From Prorocentrum cordatum (taxonomy: Eukaryota; Sar; Dinophyceae; Prorocentrales; Prorocentraceae), in contig CAUYUJ010014184.1 of assembly GCA_963575745.1 (NCBI GenBank), positions 272,501 to 336,500 of the forward strand: a stretch of DNA of 64,000 bases, read 5' to 3'. The number at the start of each line of letters is the position of its first letter. The stretch's first letter is position 1. Below are positions 1 to 10,735 of this stretch, in pieces. The notes beneath the pieces are model-generated. The model was not told the DNA's origin. It was given only the letters and a program-made list of their open reading frames with translations, and searched no databases. The position numbers were made by a program, and so were the translations under genes.

Positions 1-59
1 AGCCCAAGACAATGGCGACAATTGCGCACTGCGCAGCCATCCAACGAGCCGTGACGTCT

Positions 60-480
60 CGGCTGATTCCGCTTGGCCCTCCACTCCGCTGGGCCTCCCA
101 GGAACCCACGTAAGTGTGGACAACTGCGCAGTTCCGAGCCCCCCAAGGCGCCGCGAGGTATCGGCTGTGTCCACGTGACCCTCCACTCCGCTGGGCCTCC
201 CAGGAGCCCACGGCGATGGCGACAATTGCGCAGTTCTCAGCCCCCAAAGGCGCCGCGAGGTCTCGGCTGGATCCGTGTGGCCCTCCACTCCGCTGGGCCT
301 CCCAGGAGCCCACGCCAGTGTCCACAATTGCGCAGTTCGCAGCCCCGCAGGGAGGCGCGGGCCCTCCACCCCTCTGAGCATCCCAGGAGCCCACGAAAGT
401 GGCCACGGGTGCGCAGTTCGCAGCCCCCCCCCCAGGGAGCTCCCCGGAGCCCACGACAGTGACCGCTTCGCAGCTCGGAG
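60..480. repeat. 102-bp tandem repeat array, about 4 units
   Basis: The phrase GGGCCTCCCAGGA recurs at 91, 193 and 295, giving a 102-bp period; a fourth, shorter and diverged unit follows near 376. Each unit also holds CTCCACTCCGCTGG, a run like GCGCAGTTCGCAGCCCC and GGCGCCGCGAGGT. Because 102 is a multiple of three, two overlapping frames stay open, but the translations are proline/arginine-rich shadows of the repeat and I do not call a gene. The unit is clearly related to the 101-bp array at 60,545-61,660. Confidence 0.85.
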
Positions 481-544
481 CCCGCCAAGGAACCGCGGGC
501 ACGAGGCACGAGGCAGGCGGGAGGAGCGAGGGATGGGAGGGAGA

Positions 545-640
545 AGGAAGGTGGAGGGCACGCGAGCAGTGCCCTATTCAAAACGAGAACCCTACCGCGG
601 GAGGGTTGGGAATATTACAGCGCGCAGTCGGCAATGTGCA
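545..640 (+). repeat. Conserved flank shared with 63,045-63,145
   Basis: The segment containing GTGCCCTATTCAAAACGAGA and then GGGAGGGTTGGGAATA matches GTGCTCTATTCAAAACGAAT and GGAGGGTTCGGAAATA near 63,100-63,145. Both lie downstream of the 101/102-bp tandem arrays, so the arrays and this flank look like parts of one dispersed repeat. No open frame is supported. Confidence 0.65.
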
Positions 641-1000
641 GTCGCCCAACGCAACATTGCACCCAGCGCGGAACAAACCTAGTGCGCGGCCCCAAATGCT
701 CATTGCGTACTAGTGGTCAACGGTGTGCGATGACAAGAAATTGTGCAGATTGCATCGTGCTTAGTGATAAGGCCCGCAACGCTCAATACACGGAGGTAGT
801 CCGTATTACCATAATGGTAGTAGCGCAGCGCAGCTGCTGATCCGTGACAGTTGTACTCGCGTGACCAAGCTCCAGTGCGCACTGCCAGTAGCATTGTGTA
901 ACGTTGCAGGAGTAGTTGTGGCACTAGCAGGAGTGGTGGAAGAGTTGAGTGGTATGGTAAGACGGCGGACTGCAGTGTCTCCACTTACTCGAACATCAGC
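640..1000. other. Stretch with no supported feature
   Basis: Short open frames on both strands show no recognisable motif. The sequence is non-repetitive apart from GCAGT/GTAGT-like words leading into the CAT tract. I see no gene or RNA here. Confidence 0.5.
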
Positions 1001-1127
1001 ATCTGCATCAGCAACATCATCATCAACATCAGCATCATCACCATCACCATCATAATCATCGCATGATACTCATCATCGCCACCATCATCAACCTCAACAT
1101 CATCACCATCATCATCATCATCATCAA

Positions 1128-1168
<41 letters not shown>

Positions 1169-1278
1169 CCATCACCATCACCATCACCATCACCATCATC
1201 AACATACTCAGTATCAGCACCATCATCATCATGATCAGCACCACCATCAGCATCATCACCAGCGTCATCAACTATTCA
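1000..1278. repeat. (CAT)n microsatellite
   Basis: About 270 bp of CAT repeats interrupted by CAC, CAA and CAG triplets. The poly-Met/Ile reading frames across it are artefacts of the repeat. Confidence 0.95.
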
Positions 1279-1879
1279 GGTTAAAACTCGCCGCGCTGTG
1301 CTTAACCGCCCACCAATGATCAGCGCGCTGCGACAATCAGAAGGGCGACTACGACTCAACGGAGCGGCCGCCCCGATACCATTTGACACGCGCGCGCGTA
1401 AAAGATGCAACCCCTTCACCCATTTCCCCGCCGTCCCTCGCTCGGGTGCTGCTAGAAGCGCGCATGGCTCAAGGTGCCTCCAAGACTCCCTAGGAACCCC
1501 CCACGGCCTCGAGAGCACCCATCACGAGGCCCGGAGGGCCCCAGGGGCTCCAAACTGGAGAGAAAATCTGAGGGAACCTTGGGCAAGGGGCTCCTTTAAA
1601 AACCCCCGACTCGCGGGCGATGGGTGCCTCGCGGTGGCGTAGCCGGCTGCGCGCCGCATGGGCCGCCACGAGGCGTGCCAGGGCCAGGCGGCGGCCCCTT
1701 CGGCTGGCAGACGAGGCGCGCGCTGGAGCCTCCGCGCGGCGCGGGCGCCCGCGGACGCCACCGCCGCCGCTGGCGGCGGCCGCCTTCGGCGTCGCCGTCG
1801 TCGGCGGCGTCGCGGCTGCGTCGGCGCCAGTGCGTCGGCGTCAGTGCGTCGGCCCCGGCGTCGTTTTCGTCCTGCTTGT

Positions 1880-1935
1880 CCTCCTCCTCCTCCTCCTCCT
1901 GCTCCTCCTCCTCATCCTCCTCCTCCTCCTCTTCT
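1880..1935. repeat. (TCC)n tract abutting an inverted-repeat element
   Basis: Runs of CTCCTC end two bases before the left terminus of the element at 1,937. A purine/pyrimidine tract next to an element end recurs elsewhere in the window. Confidence 0.85.
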
Positions 1936-1936
1936 A

Positions 1937-2088
1937 CAGTCGAGTTCAATTGGGGAGGACACGCGAGAGGACACAGGACCTTTCCGAACCACATCGCCAT
2001 AGGAATGTAGAAGGCATGGGCCGCGGCACACAAGACACAAGGATGTCCTATGATTTGCAAAGGCCTACCCACTAATCAAACTCGACTG
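1937..2088. mobile_element. MITE-like element, family B (CAGTCGAGTT termini)
   Basis: The left end reads CAGTCGAGTTCAATTGGGG; the right end reads CTAATCAAACTCGACTG, whose reverse complement is CAGTCGAGTTTGATTAG. These are terminal inverted repeats of about 17 bp around a 152-bp non-coding body containing GGACACGCGAGAGGACACA. A second, longer copy lies at 29,552-29,879 with the same ends and a matching internal start. No transposase is encoded, so it would be non-autonomous. No target-site duplication could be fixed by eye. Confidence 0.7.
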
Positions 2089-2095
2089 CGCGCCC

Positions 2096-2360
2096 TTTGC
2101 TTCTTCTTCTTCTGCTGCTCCCTCCTCCTGCTGCTCACTCACTGGGTCTCCTCCCTCCACCTCGTCCTTCTCCTCCTCTTCCTCCTGCCCGTATTCCTCC
2201 GTCATCCCTTGCCGTACTCCGCCATGTGGCCCCCACATCCGTCCTGTGTTTTCCTCCTCCTCCTCCTCCTTCTCCTCCTCCTCGTTTGCCTCCTCCTCTT
2301 CTTCCCCCCGCTTCCCTTCCCCCTCCACACCTACTGTTTTTCCCCCTGGCCCTGCTGCTG
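2096..2360. repeat. Polypyrimidine tract (TCC/CTT)
   Basis: An imperfect CTCCTC/CTTCTT tract, nearly all pyrimidine on the plus strand. Long leucine/serine frames here are artefacts. Confidence 0.9.
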
Positions 2361-4800
2361 CTGCTGCAACTCATCGTCCTGACCCCCAACCCTGTCCTTT
2401 CCCCCGCCTGTGCTGGAACTCCATGCCCTTCCCCCTTCGTCTCCTTCAACCGTCACCCCCTCCTCAGTCACTCAATCTCCATATCTAGAACGCTCCACAA
2501 GTCCAGGTCGACCGAGGGCCCTCCCTGAGCGAACGCGTCACACCGCCGCCGTGCCTCAGAAAGACCTCCGTGCGCCCTTCAGGCAGAAGTATAGTGCAAA
2601 AGGTCCTCACAATCCTTGCCCTCCTTCCGGCCTCGTTCCTACGATGCGGGCAAGAGTGACACTGGGTGCGCGGCTTTAGGGGGTGGCGTGGGTGGCCAAA
2701 CCGAAGCGCGCAAATTATTGATATTACACCGCGCTTCGTAAGGCCTCATAGCTGAGGCCTCATAGCGATGCTTCGGCGATGCGGCGCCATCGTCTGACCC
2801 CATCTACTCCGGCCCCATCTAAGAGGAGGACGTCGAAGCCGAATCGGCGGAATTCGGCAGGCTAGTAGGTCTCCATGGAGGAACCGAAATCCAAATCGGA
2901 ATCCGAAGTCGAGTCGGAATCGGGGTTGATAGAAATCGAGTCGGACCAACAATCATTCCTCATCCTGTTTAGCGACTTATTACAAAAACGAGTGCGCGCG
3001 GTGCTGAAGTGAGTGCTCGAACATTGAAGCCACTGCAAAGTTTCGCCGCGAATGTTCACGGCGCTACAACAAGAGACCCGCTGTCAAAAAGAAGCCGCCA
3101 TCAACCCATGGAGGCGTTGCCAGCTGATGCGAACTGCCGCAACCATTCCAGACATTGCGCGCGGCGCCAATGCGAGAACCACATATTGAACAAGGAGCCG
3201 CCCTCCACCCCTGAGAGCGATTGCCTGTTCTTTGTTTGAAGAGAGCGGCCCGTACTCCGCCCGTGAAGATGTGGCAATCATCGAGCTTCGGGCCCGTAAT
3301 TGGTGAATCAGCTCTGAATGAGCTCCAGGCCGAACGCCTAGCCCGCCCTGCCGACACGTCTGGGGCTGTGGCGGGGATGCACTCTTTAGGATGGAGCGAA
3401 CGTCACCTCGGGCCAGCGCTCGTCAGCCTCTCGCTTAGACAGCGCCGCCCGAGAGGCCCAGGTGCAACCGCAGGGAGCAAGGGACCGCGCGCGTCGCGGT
3501 GATGTGGGAGTTGCGCGAGGCGATGTCGAAAAGCAAGCGATAAGGGGCCGAACCTCAGTCAGGCCGTCTTATCGATCGCGGCCACGCGCGTCGGGCTGTC
3601 CCATCGGGAACTTCCTCGTGATGATGGCGTCCCGTGCCAGGCCCAGCGCGGCGCGGGACCGGTGCCCTACTGTCCATGCCGGACCCGCTTCTTCGGAAAC
3701 TCAAATGTGAATTCTGATACTACGGGTGAAATGTCACCCGGGTTCGCCAGAAATGGCGCCCGATTCCGCTCGGAATCCGTCAAGCTCGAGTGTGGGGAAG
3801 ATCGCCAAGATTTCGACCACTTTCGGGGGGGAGCGCAACAAGGTGCCAAAGTGTGCGAAAGCGCACGTAATGGTCGATGGGGTCGCTGCACATGGCGGCA
3901 AATAATACGGCGCGCTTCTGGATCGGGGACCGCGTGCGTGCGGGGCGAGGCCGTCCGGCCTTCCGCGCACGCCTCCCGCGCAGGCCATGCACGGGAGGGC
4001 GGGGAATTGAAGCGCCGCCCAGGCATCGCGCCGCCGGCCCGGCGCCGGAGATCACGAGGAATCTGGGGAGATCACGAGGAATCTGGTACCCAATGCCAAA
4101 CCATCCCGCAGCCTCTTGCGGATCGTGGTCTCGAGCTCGTCGGGTACAAACGTCTGGTGAAGGCGCGCATGTAAAGTTTCTGCGGTATTTGGGTAGAACC
4201 CCAAGCAGTGGGCGAAGGTGCATGGCCGACCCCCCCCACAAGCGCGCGGGACTATCCACGTTGAAGCAGTGCTCGGGACATGGGCACAGCCATTGTAGGC
4301 CTTCTTGCCCGAAAAAAAGGGCACCGCTACCTACTGTTCGTAAGCCTTCTTGCCAAGTGACATGGGCACTACCACCTGCCATTCGTAGACCGTTCACCGC
4401 AATGGGGGCTGGACCCAAGAAGGACCGCGCTGCCCCCGAATTGGACGAGGGTGCATGATCTAATTCGAGACCCAGTGCACGATGGGCCATTTTCTTCCTC
4501 GCCGTGTATGGCCGCAGCGCGGTGACCACGACTGGGGAAACGATCAGCTTCTCCGATGAAATGAAGCGCGCGAAGCCGATGCTGTCGACCGCATCCGCGA
4601 CATTGCATGAGATCGGGTATTCGTCGGCCCAGCACGGTGCGCACCAACTGAGCGAGTGGGCCAAGGCAATGGTCTCCCTCCGGCGCCCGGTGAGCCTCGC
4701 GCCGCTCTCGAATGGTGGGCGGCGCTGGACGCCCTCGGGTAGCCGCCAGGAATGGGGAGACCACAGGATACCGATACTCGGGGGCGGCCAAGAGGGGGGC
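2360..4800. other. Gene-free stretch with degenerate repeats
   Basis: Several frames are open on both strands (for example 3,780-4,895 minus and 4,504-5,043 plus) but they overlap one another and none has a recognisable domain. Visible repeats are a degenerate family D terminus (2,740-2,830), a run of GAATC/CGAAGTC words (2,880-2,945) resembling 27,820-27,905, diverged copies of the 80-bp satellite of 7.9 kb (2,975-3,290), and a duplicated 19-mer GAGATCACGAGGAATCTGG near 4,050-4,085. The plus-strand frame at 4,530-4,760 is the most protein-like part but is not called. Confidence 0.45.
2740..2830. repeat. Degenerate family D element terminus
   Basis: AGGCCTCATAG appears twice, followed by GGCGATGCGGCGCCATCG and CTGACCCCATCTACTCCGG. 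These are the diagnostic words of the elements at 30,040-30,244 and 55,208-55,384. Only one side is readable, so this is a decayed copy. Confidence 0.45.
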
Positions 4801-4817
4801 GTCCAAGAGGGGGGGGC

Positions 4818-4935
4818 GCAAATCATGGCCGGCGGCATGTGCGCGGCCCCAAGGGGGGGGGGCCCGGGACGTAACGAAATAAGAAGAGGCGCCATGAAAT
4901 CTGAATATCATGGCACACGCCATGATATTCCCCCC
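4818..4935 (+). repeat. Dispersed repeat ending in a perfect hairpin
   Basis: CAAATCATGGCC, a GCGCGGCCC block, GGAACG-like words and GGCGCCA match 14,800-14,915 in the same order. The end carries a perfect 12-bp inverted repeat, GAATATCATGGC (4,903-4,914) and GCCATGATATTC (4,919-4,930), with a 4-base loop. The copy at 14.9 kb has only a decayed form of the hairpin. Confidence 0.55.
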
Positions 4936-5363
4936 CAATCATCACCCCCCTCTTTTGCCGCCCCTGAGATACCGCTGCTCCCCGGGCCTCTGCATGGGTG
5001 CTTTCTGCCCAGGATCTCGAGGCGAATCCAGCGGTGGCGATGAGGGTCTCCGAGGAGGCCCCCCAAAAAGAGGGAAACGGGCGGAGGGTAGCCGTATGGG
5101 TTGTGGATGCCATGACAATGAACATCCTATAATTCCTATCATTGAATGTAACATGTGTTTAACATGAAGGAAGATGTCTCGCACATGTCGGACATGTTGA
5201 AAACAAACATGTTCTAGACATCTGGAAGTTCTTTGGCAACATGCTTCCTCTCCATTGATCGTCGTCCACGAATTATGGGTACCTTTTCCTCTTCTGGTCG
5301 AAAGCCTCGACGCTCTGCCGCACAGTGAAAACCGCCCTGCTCCGGGCGAAGATAATGTCAGCA

Positions 5364-6200
5364 CTAACGAAACCGGATCCGGCCCGAAGCACCTTTGAGG
5401 AGTGCAAGCGTCTCGCGCTCCAGCATCCTGCACGTCGGCGGGCAGGACTGGCCAGTGCAACGCAGCCTGGTGATCGTGGCGGCGCTGTAGATCTTGATTA
5501 AAGGGGCCCTGGGACACACAAACAAATAGAAACAAATCTCAGGATTCCCCATATTTTCTAATATTTTCTTGGTTTTCGTTTCCCCCCGCTTCTCATATGT
5601 TCCCATATTCTCCTGGGGGTCGTCGATTAATCGTGTCTGTGTGGTTCCCCCTCCTGAATGATGCCCGCCTGCAGCGGCGCCGTCGGGGTGCCAAGAAGCT
5701 CTGAGCGCTCCAGCCACTTCATCCTGGGTGCACGCCGTTGGAGGTCACGCTTCGCACCAGGACCAATGTAGACCCCTAGGATAGCCGCCGCCGCCGCCTC
5801 GATCTGGAAGTCCTTCCACGAGTCGTGGGCCGAGGAGAGGTACTCGCGGAATTCGTTCAGCAAAAACTGAAAAGCACAATCCAGACGGGCACGCTCACGC
5901 ATTTCTTCGCATGCAGCCTGAGGCCCGCCAAGGTCTCATCTGACATCAAATGCGGGACGCGCGTGGGCAGTTCGTGGGGCGAGCCTAGAATCACCCCAAG
6001 ATCTTCAGCACACGCAAGGTGCAGTCAACGCTGCAGCTGGCGGAGTTCTCGCGAAATACTCATTGTCAACGGGTCGAATATGATGGCCAAAACCGTCATC
6101 GACGACGGACATCCTGGGGCCGCGCCAGTGGCCGCAATGAGCAAGGGAAGTTTCTCGCCATCCAGCTCTAAACAACACTGCGGGGCATGGTAGCATCAGG
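5364..6200 (-). pseudogene. LINE-type reverse transcriptase fragment, degenerate
   Basis: Read on the minus strand, the region encodes the C-terminal half of a non-LTR reverse transcriptase. Near 6,000-5,930 one frame gives AEDLGVILGSP followed by LAGLRLHAKKCVSVP, matching the usual 'ADD-LG ... GL-LN--KC--VP' block around the catalytic motif. The second catalytic position reads AED rather than ADD. Downstream, 5,902-5,627 encodes DSWKDFQIEAAAAAILGVYIGPGAK, like the post-palm 'YLGV-IGPGA' segment. A third block, GQSCPPTCRMLERETLALL (5,470-5,390), resembles the thumb region. The blocks lie in different frames, and about 150 bp of unrelated repeat (5,490-5,640) separates the last two. It is a dead copy; the resemblance is to dinoflagellate LINE proteins known to me, not a search result. 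Confidence 0.6.
5490..5640. repeat. Short repeat interrupting the LINE pseudogene
   Basis: GGGGCCCTGGGACACACAAACAA and the following GATTCCCCATATTTTC match AGGGGCCCAGGGAGACACAAACAAG and GATTCCCTATACTTTCC at 54,860-54,930. The insertion separates two blocks of the same degenerate reverse transcriptase, so it arrived after the LINE. Ends are not well defined. Confidence 0.45.
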
Positions 6201-6245
6201 TCGGGCATGTCGTCCTGCAGGCGGATTTCGGGCGAAAAATGAAAA
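6200..6245 (+). mobile_element. Solo terminus of MITE family A
   Basis: GTCGGGCATGTCGTCCTGCAGGCGG matches the left terminus of the four complete family A elements, but no partner terminus is found within 400 bp. It directly abuts the LINE pseudogene. Confidence 0.5.
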
Positions 6246-6249
6246 TAGT

Positions 6250-7480
6250 CAAACCGTTTTCAAGCAGGTTAAACCATAATCGAAAAAACGTCCCCCGAAT
6301 GATTGAGTAATTTCTTCGTATAATTGTTTTGTATTGCAAGCGTGATGAACCAGGATGGCTGTCACGAAAGGTCGGCGCTGCCGCTGCAACTAGCAAAATA
6401 CTTTCAAGTACAGACAGGCAAGCCGGCTGGACGGAAAAGCTGGGACATCTGCACGGGCATCAAGAACACAAGTTCAGTACAGTACGGTGGTACACCCACG
6501 ACAGAGCTGAGGGAACGCGTCGAAGCGAAGCAAGGATTCCAAGCCCACCCTGTAGAAGGAGAGGCCCGACTTCATGGTAGCACGACTTCCGCGAGGTGAG
6601 AGCGTGCGGCGCAGGACCCTGCGCCGCAGCACGTGCCGCATCCACCGACGCATCAAGCTCGGGCAGGCAACTGCGATGTCCGAGCTCACGGAGATCGGGC
6701 GTTGGCAAAACTGGGTTTATCGGGGATGGACAAGCGTGGTTTAGTGACAACGACCTCGGGCCCAAACCTGGCGGGCGCAAGCCTGGAAAATCACGGCCGC
6801 GGCGCCCTCTCGAGAACCGAAAATGGACAATTCAGCAATCGACGTGTCAGGGTGGCGGTTCTGTCCAACCCGAGTGTGGGACCTGGTTTAGTGATGTGTA
6901 CAGGGGACGCCCCCCCCGCCGCCCCGTTCCACTAACCGGAACTGCCGTCACCAGAAAAACACGAGCTACGGCAGACCTGGTTTAAGGATTCTGGCCAATG
7001 TAGCGACTCCAGGGCCCTACTACTAACCGGGTCCCCTGACCTGGGGTCCTGGCTATACCCGAGAAGACTGGGCGAAGGACGTGGGCATCGGGCAGCATGG
7101 ATAACCTTCTCGCCTCAGCGTCTGCGTCGGCCATGTTGTTGACGAGCTTTGCCCACTACAAATTCCTGCTGCTCTTTCGCCGATCACTGAGCAACTCTAG
7201 AAGTGAGCACCGTACAGCCGACCAGCAGCTTGATGTCGGAATTCTTCATGCTCGGCGGGCGCAACGAGTCAGACGAGCGAGAGCACTCGGCGTTCCCCAG
7301 CAACTCGTCGCCCTGTGGCACCGTGACCATGGATGCGAAGTTCAGCTCGTGAGGAACGTTGATGTCGTCTGCGCTCTGCCAGCCACGTTCCCCGAGGATG
7401 TTTCGGTGGTAACTCGTGGGATCCTCCCGTACCATCTCGTCGGCTGTTGCGACGGCCTGCCCTATACCGCCCAAGGGACA
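6250..7480. other. Gene-free stretch
   Basis: No recognisable coding region. A loose recurrence of CCTGGTTTAGTGA-like words occurs between 6,715 and 7,000. Overlapping frames at 7,097-7,613 on both strands are not convincing. Confidence 0.4.
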
Positions 7481-7562
7481 CGGATGGAGGATAAGGAGGA
7501 GGAGCAGGAGGAGGAGGAGGAAGATGAGGAGGCAGGGAGAGGAGGAGGAGGGAGAGGAGGAC
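7480..7562. repeat. (GGA)n tract
   Basis: GGAGGA repeats with a few AAG/CAG interruptions; the glutamate-rich frame across it is an artefact. Confidence 0.9.
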
Positions 7563-7894
7563 CAGTGCAAACCCAAGAGTCATCAACGATATTGTAATAC
7601 ACCCTCCCTTCAAGCTCCCTCTTCACAGGCCCCTATAAGGGTTCATTTCCACTGAGGGAACAGCCTCGTTGAAAGACACCGTTTGAAGACCCTGACGCAT
7701 GCCAAAACATCGTTCTCGGGATTCCAACGCCACGAATAAACCTGACTGTTGCGTCTTGATGATCCTGAGTCGTGCCAGAACGCCACCCCTGGGACTTGAA
7801 CACCGCAAAATCAACGTAGCTGTTGCACCCTCATAACCCTGGATCTTTCCAACACACCATGTCTGGGACGCTGATCATGGGAACCCGTGGAACA

Positions 7895-8235
7895 TTTGCA
7901 AATTAAAAAAGCGAATATGCGCGGCGCTAAAGCGAGAACCGCATGTTGAAAAAGAACCGCCCTCAATCCGTGAAGCTCGTGAAATTATTTAAAAACGCAT
8001 GTGCGCGGCGGTAAAGCGAGAACCACATTTTGGAAAAGAGCCGCCCTCAATCCGTGAAGCCCGTGCGAACATTTTAAACGAATGTGCGCGGCGCTGAGGC
8101 GATAACCACATTTTGAGAAGGAGCCGCCCTACATCCGTGAAGTTCTTGCATGTTTTAAGACGAATGCGCGCAGCGAGAAGGCGAGATCCAAATGTTGAAA
8201 ACGACCCGCCCTCCATCTGTGAAGCTGTTATCAAT
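7895..8235. repeat. Short satellite, about 80-bp unit, 4 copies
   Basis: Each unit carries ATGTGCGCGGCG, a GCGAGAACCACAT-like word, TTGAAAAAGAGCCGCCCTC and ATCCGTGAAGC. Four units are readable with increasing divergence towards the right. Isolated diverged copies occur at 2,975-3,290. No coding function is supported. Confidence 0.8.
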
Positions 8236-8339
8236 GTTTAAGTTTCAGGGTCATGAGTCGTGAGGAAGTCTTAAGTTAAATGCCCGGACCACCCTAAAAA
8301 TTTGCCTCGGGGTGAAGCAGGGAGAAGTTATTCATTTGC

Positions 8340-8560
8340 AAAGGGAATGGAGGAGGAGGAGGAGGAGGAAGAGGAAGAGGAAACGCTGGTGGCTAGAATG
8401 TAAAACCGGTATTTGGTATAGGCATTGATATTGGTCCTCCAAGGTCGGAGGTCCAAGGGAAGGGGCTGAGAAGGAGGAGGCGGAGAAGCAGGAGGAGAAG
8501 CAGGAGGAGGAGGAGGAGGAAGGGGAGGAGGAGGACCAGGAGGAGGAGGAGGAGGAGCCG
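8340..8560. repeat. (GGA)n tract in two blocks
   Basis: GGAGGA runs at 8,347-8,385 and 8,474-8,556 are separated by about 90 bp of unique sequence. Confidence 0.9.
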
Positions 8561-8649
8561 CAACGCGCCATTGGTGCACATCTTTGCTGCCGAGGGGTAC
8601 TCTCAGAGCGTCTCAGGTGCATATAGAAGAGAACTGTACACGAGGGTAT

Positions 8650-8763
8650 GTCGGGTAGGTCCTCTTACAGGCAGATTATATGGGAAAAAGCAGCAAATTC
8701 AAAAGTCCCTAGACTATTATTCACTATTTTTGAATATTCCACCTGTAAGAGGACATGCTCGAC
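8650..8763. mobile_element. MITE family A, complete copy 1
   Basis: Left end GTCGGGTAGGTCCTCTTACAGG; right end CCACCTGTAAGAGGACATGCTCGAC, whose reverse complement begins GTCGAGCATGTCCTCTTACA. The 114-bp element has an AT-rich non-coding body. Other complete copies are at 25,715, 28,132 and 57,137. Confidence 0.75.
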
Positions 8764-8769
8764 TTCACA

Positions 8770-9280
8770 CTATGGTCGGGGGCGCGCGAACATGGATTAG
8801 CGATCTATGCATTTAGCGCGCGGTTGCCAAATCCATGGATCGGGGGAGGTGCCCTTCCCGAAATGCGGCCAGTGCCGCCTCGTTCGGCGGCGGAAATCCG
8901 CGATTCCCCATAAAAACGGGACCCGCCGCTAATCCACGCCCCCTTGATCCATGTTTGCGATCGCCTGATACGGGGTGGATGATGCCGACAGGGCGTGCCC
9001 CATCCTTTTGCCGGCTTCCGTGAGCGCTGTACCGGCCGCTGGCAAGGGGATGGCTGTGACCCTCCCGGCGACTGGTTGCAGCTAGCTGTCGGGTCCTGGC
9101 GTCCAGCCTCTGCAATTCAGCTTCGGGCAGAGAGGGCAAATCCGCCGACCCCTTGGGGTTCATCGGCGTGTGACATGTTCGCCCCTCCCCAAGCCCCTCT
9201 CCCGGGAGCCCGGTCCGGTCGATTTGGAAGGGGGGGGGACCCCTGGGACCAGCCGATCGCATCACGGGGGGACAAAGGGC
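8770..9280. other. Stretch with no supported feature
   Basis: Unique GC-rich sequence with open frames on both strands (8,813-9,355 minus) but no recognisable protein motif and no clear repeat. Confidence 0.4.
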
Positions 9281-9840
9281 TCCAAAACATGCCAAAGTGG
9301 TACCAAGAGGCCCTCCGGACGGTCCAAGAGAGCCACAAGCCGCCGAAAGATCCATCCAAAACGCTTACGCTGGCCTCCAGACGGCTCAAGAGGCCCCTAA
9401 GACGACCCCCAAAACCCTCAAGAGGCGTCCCAAAACGGTCCCAAAGAACAAAAATCGCCTGATTCCTGCAGGGAAACGTGCATTTGTAGCACATTCACCT
9501 CCTGTACGTTCACAACGTCCAGGACAGCCGAAGAAGCCTCCTGGATCGCCCCAATACGGCACACGAGGCACCCATGAGGGCTCCAGACGACCCAAGAGGG
9601 CCCAAAGGCCGCTCAAGAAGCCCCAAGACAGCCCCAAGGGGGGCCCAGTGGGGGAACCCGAACGAACATTTCGAGCCTTCGACCCCAAACCGCCCCCCGG
9701 CTGCCCCAAGAAGCCCCCAACAGGCTCCCAGAGAGGTCCGCGAGGCCCGAACAAAAAACTCCCAAGATGCCTCCAGGAGGCCCCCACGCGGTTCAAGAAC
9801 TGCTTCCCAAACGCCCCCGAGATGTCTCTCATGAGACGCC
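9280..9840. repeat. Degenerate 10-12 bp repeat (CCCCAAGAGGCC)
   Basis: The word CCAAGAGGCCC or close variants (CTCAAGAGG, CCCAAGACGG) recurs every 10-12 bp or multiples of it. The same texture occurs at 32,900-33,130, 37,545-37,740, 43,060-43,400, 44,220-44,900 and 46,010-46,500. Proline/arginine/lysine-rich frames on the plus strand are artefacts. Confidence 0.7.
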
Positions 9841-9849
9841 GTCTGCCAT

Positions 9850-9920
9850 CCGCGTGGCCTCAGACCCGCAGCCCAAGCACGGTGGCGGGATGTGCCGAGA
9901 GCTCGATAATCAAACGTGCT
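9850..9920 (+). repeat. Dispersed word GCACGGTGGCGGGAT
   Basis: GGCCTCAGACCCGC...GCACGGTGGCGGGATGTGCCGA matches 37,755-37,805, where GGCCTCTGACCCAC...GCACGGTGGCGGGATAGGCCGA follows the same kind of AAGAGGCC texture. A third partial copy (GCACGGTGGCGGGATTTGCCG) lies at 53,538-53,560. Confidence 0.55.
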
Positions 9921-10025
9921 AGAGGAACCCCCCCCAAAGGCTTCCAAGAGGCACTCAGGAGCAACACGCAACAACTGCCAGTCCCCAAAGGAGTCTGCGT
10001 CGTGGCGTAAGCCTAAGAATCAATT

Positions 10026-10213
10026 TCGGCGGCCAGCCCAAGGGGGAAGTGAGAGGGGGCGGGCCTTCTCAGAAGGCTCGGAAGTCCCCCGTCCTTCCGA
10101 GAGGTTTTCTAAACAGAAGACCTCGCAGAAGGCTGGAGGGCTTCTGAGAACCCCCGCCGCCTTCTGAGAATGCCTCCCCCTTCTCACTTCCCCCCCCCCC
10201 GCTCGCCGCCGAC
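10026..10213. mobile_element. Foldback/MITE family C, copy 1
   Basis: The left end TCGGCGGCCAGCCCAAGGGG continues into GAAGTGAGAGGGGGCGGG and CCTTCTCAGAAGG. The right end mirrors it with CCTTCTGAGAATG, TTCTCACTTCC and CGCCGCCGAC. Outer arms are tens of bases long and imperfect. Related copies are at 23,502-23,629 and 55,107-55,488. Nothing is encoded. Confidence 0.65.
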
Positions 10214-10564
10214 AAGTGGTCAGATGCCGCCGCCATGCTGGCAGGCGTCTGGAAGGGCACGGCGCAAGAGCACAGCCGCTCTCGCCCGCCCCCTTGCCAT
10301 TGATCGCGTGCGCACTGCACGGATGATACCAACCAAGCGTTTCTTCAGCGCTCGCGTCGGCGAAATCTTCGGTGGCAACTCATGGGAGCCTCCCATACCA
10401 TCTTGTCGGAACTTGCGAATCGACGCTGATCCACGCCAAATTGACGCCGATCGACGCTAATCGACGCTAAACCGGCGCTAGCTCATCGACTCCCAGATGC
10501 TCATCGACGCGAAAGACATACTCAATCGGGTACACCAGGCTCCCGTGATTTGCTACGGTCGGAC

Positions 10565-10735
10565 CTAGGACAGAAGAACATCCCTCAAGAACTTGAGACC
10601 CTCCGCCAGCCCAGCCACACAGAACATCCAAGGGTACCCTCCCCAGGATGCACAAGAGCATCCAACAAACACGAAGAACACTAGGGTACCCTCCCCGAAC
10701 CGACCTCGATCTTATACCTTGGTCCGGCTGTACCG
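10565..10735. repeat. Dispersed repeat, pair with 54,008-54,175
   Basis: CTTGAGACCCTCCG, ACAGAACATCCAA, TACCCTCCCCAGGATGCACA, ACGAAGAACA and GGTACCCTCCCCGAACCGAC occur in the same order and spacing in both places, so this is a repeat of about 170 bp. GGTACCCTCCCC is itself repeated inside the unit. Confidence 0.75.

Noticed and set aside
1455-1480. Spliced-leader relic (word GGCTCAAG)
   Set aside because: Only about nine bases agree with the dinoflagellate spliced leader; no longer match is found in the window on either strand.
3780-4895. 371-residue minus-strand frame and overlapping plus-strand frames
   Set aside because: Both strands are open at once, segments match dispersed repeats, and no motif is visible.
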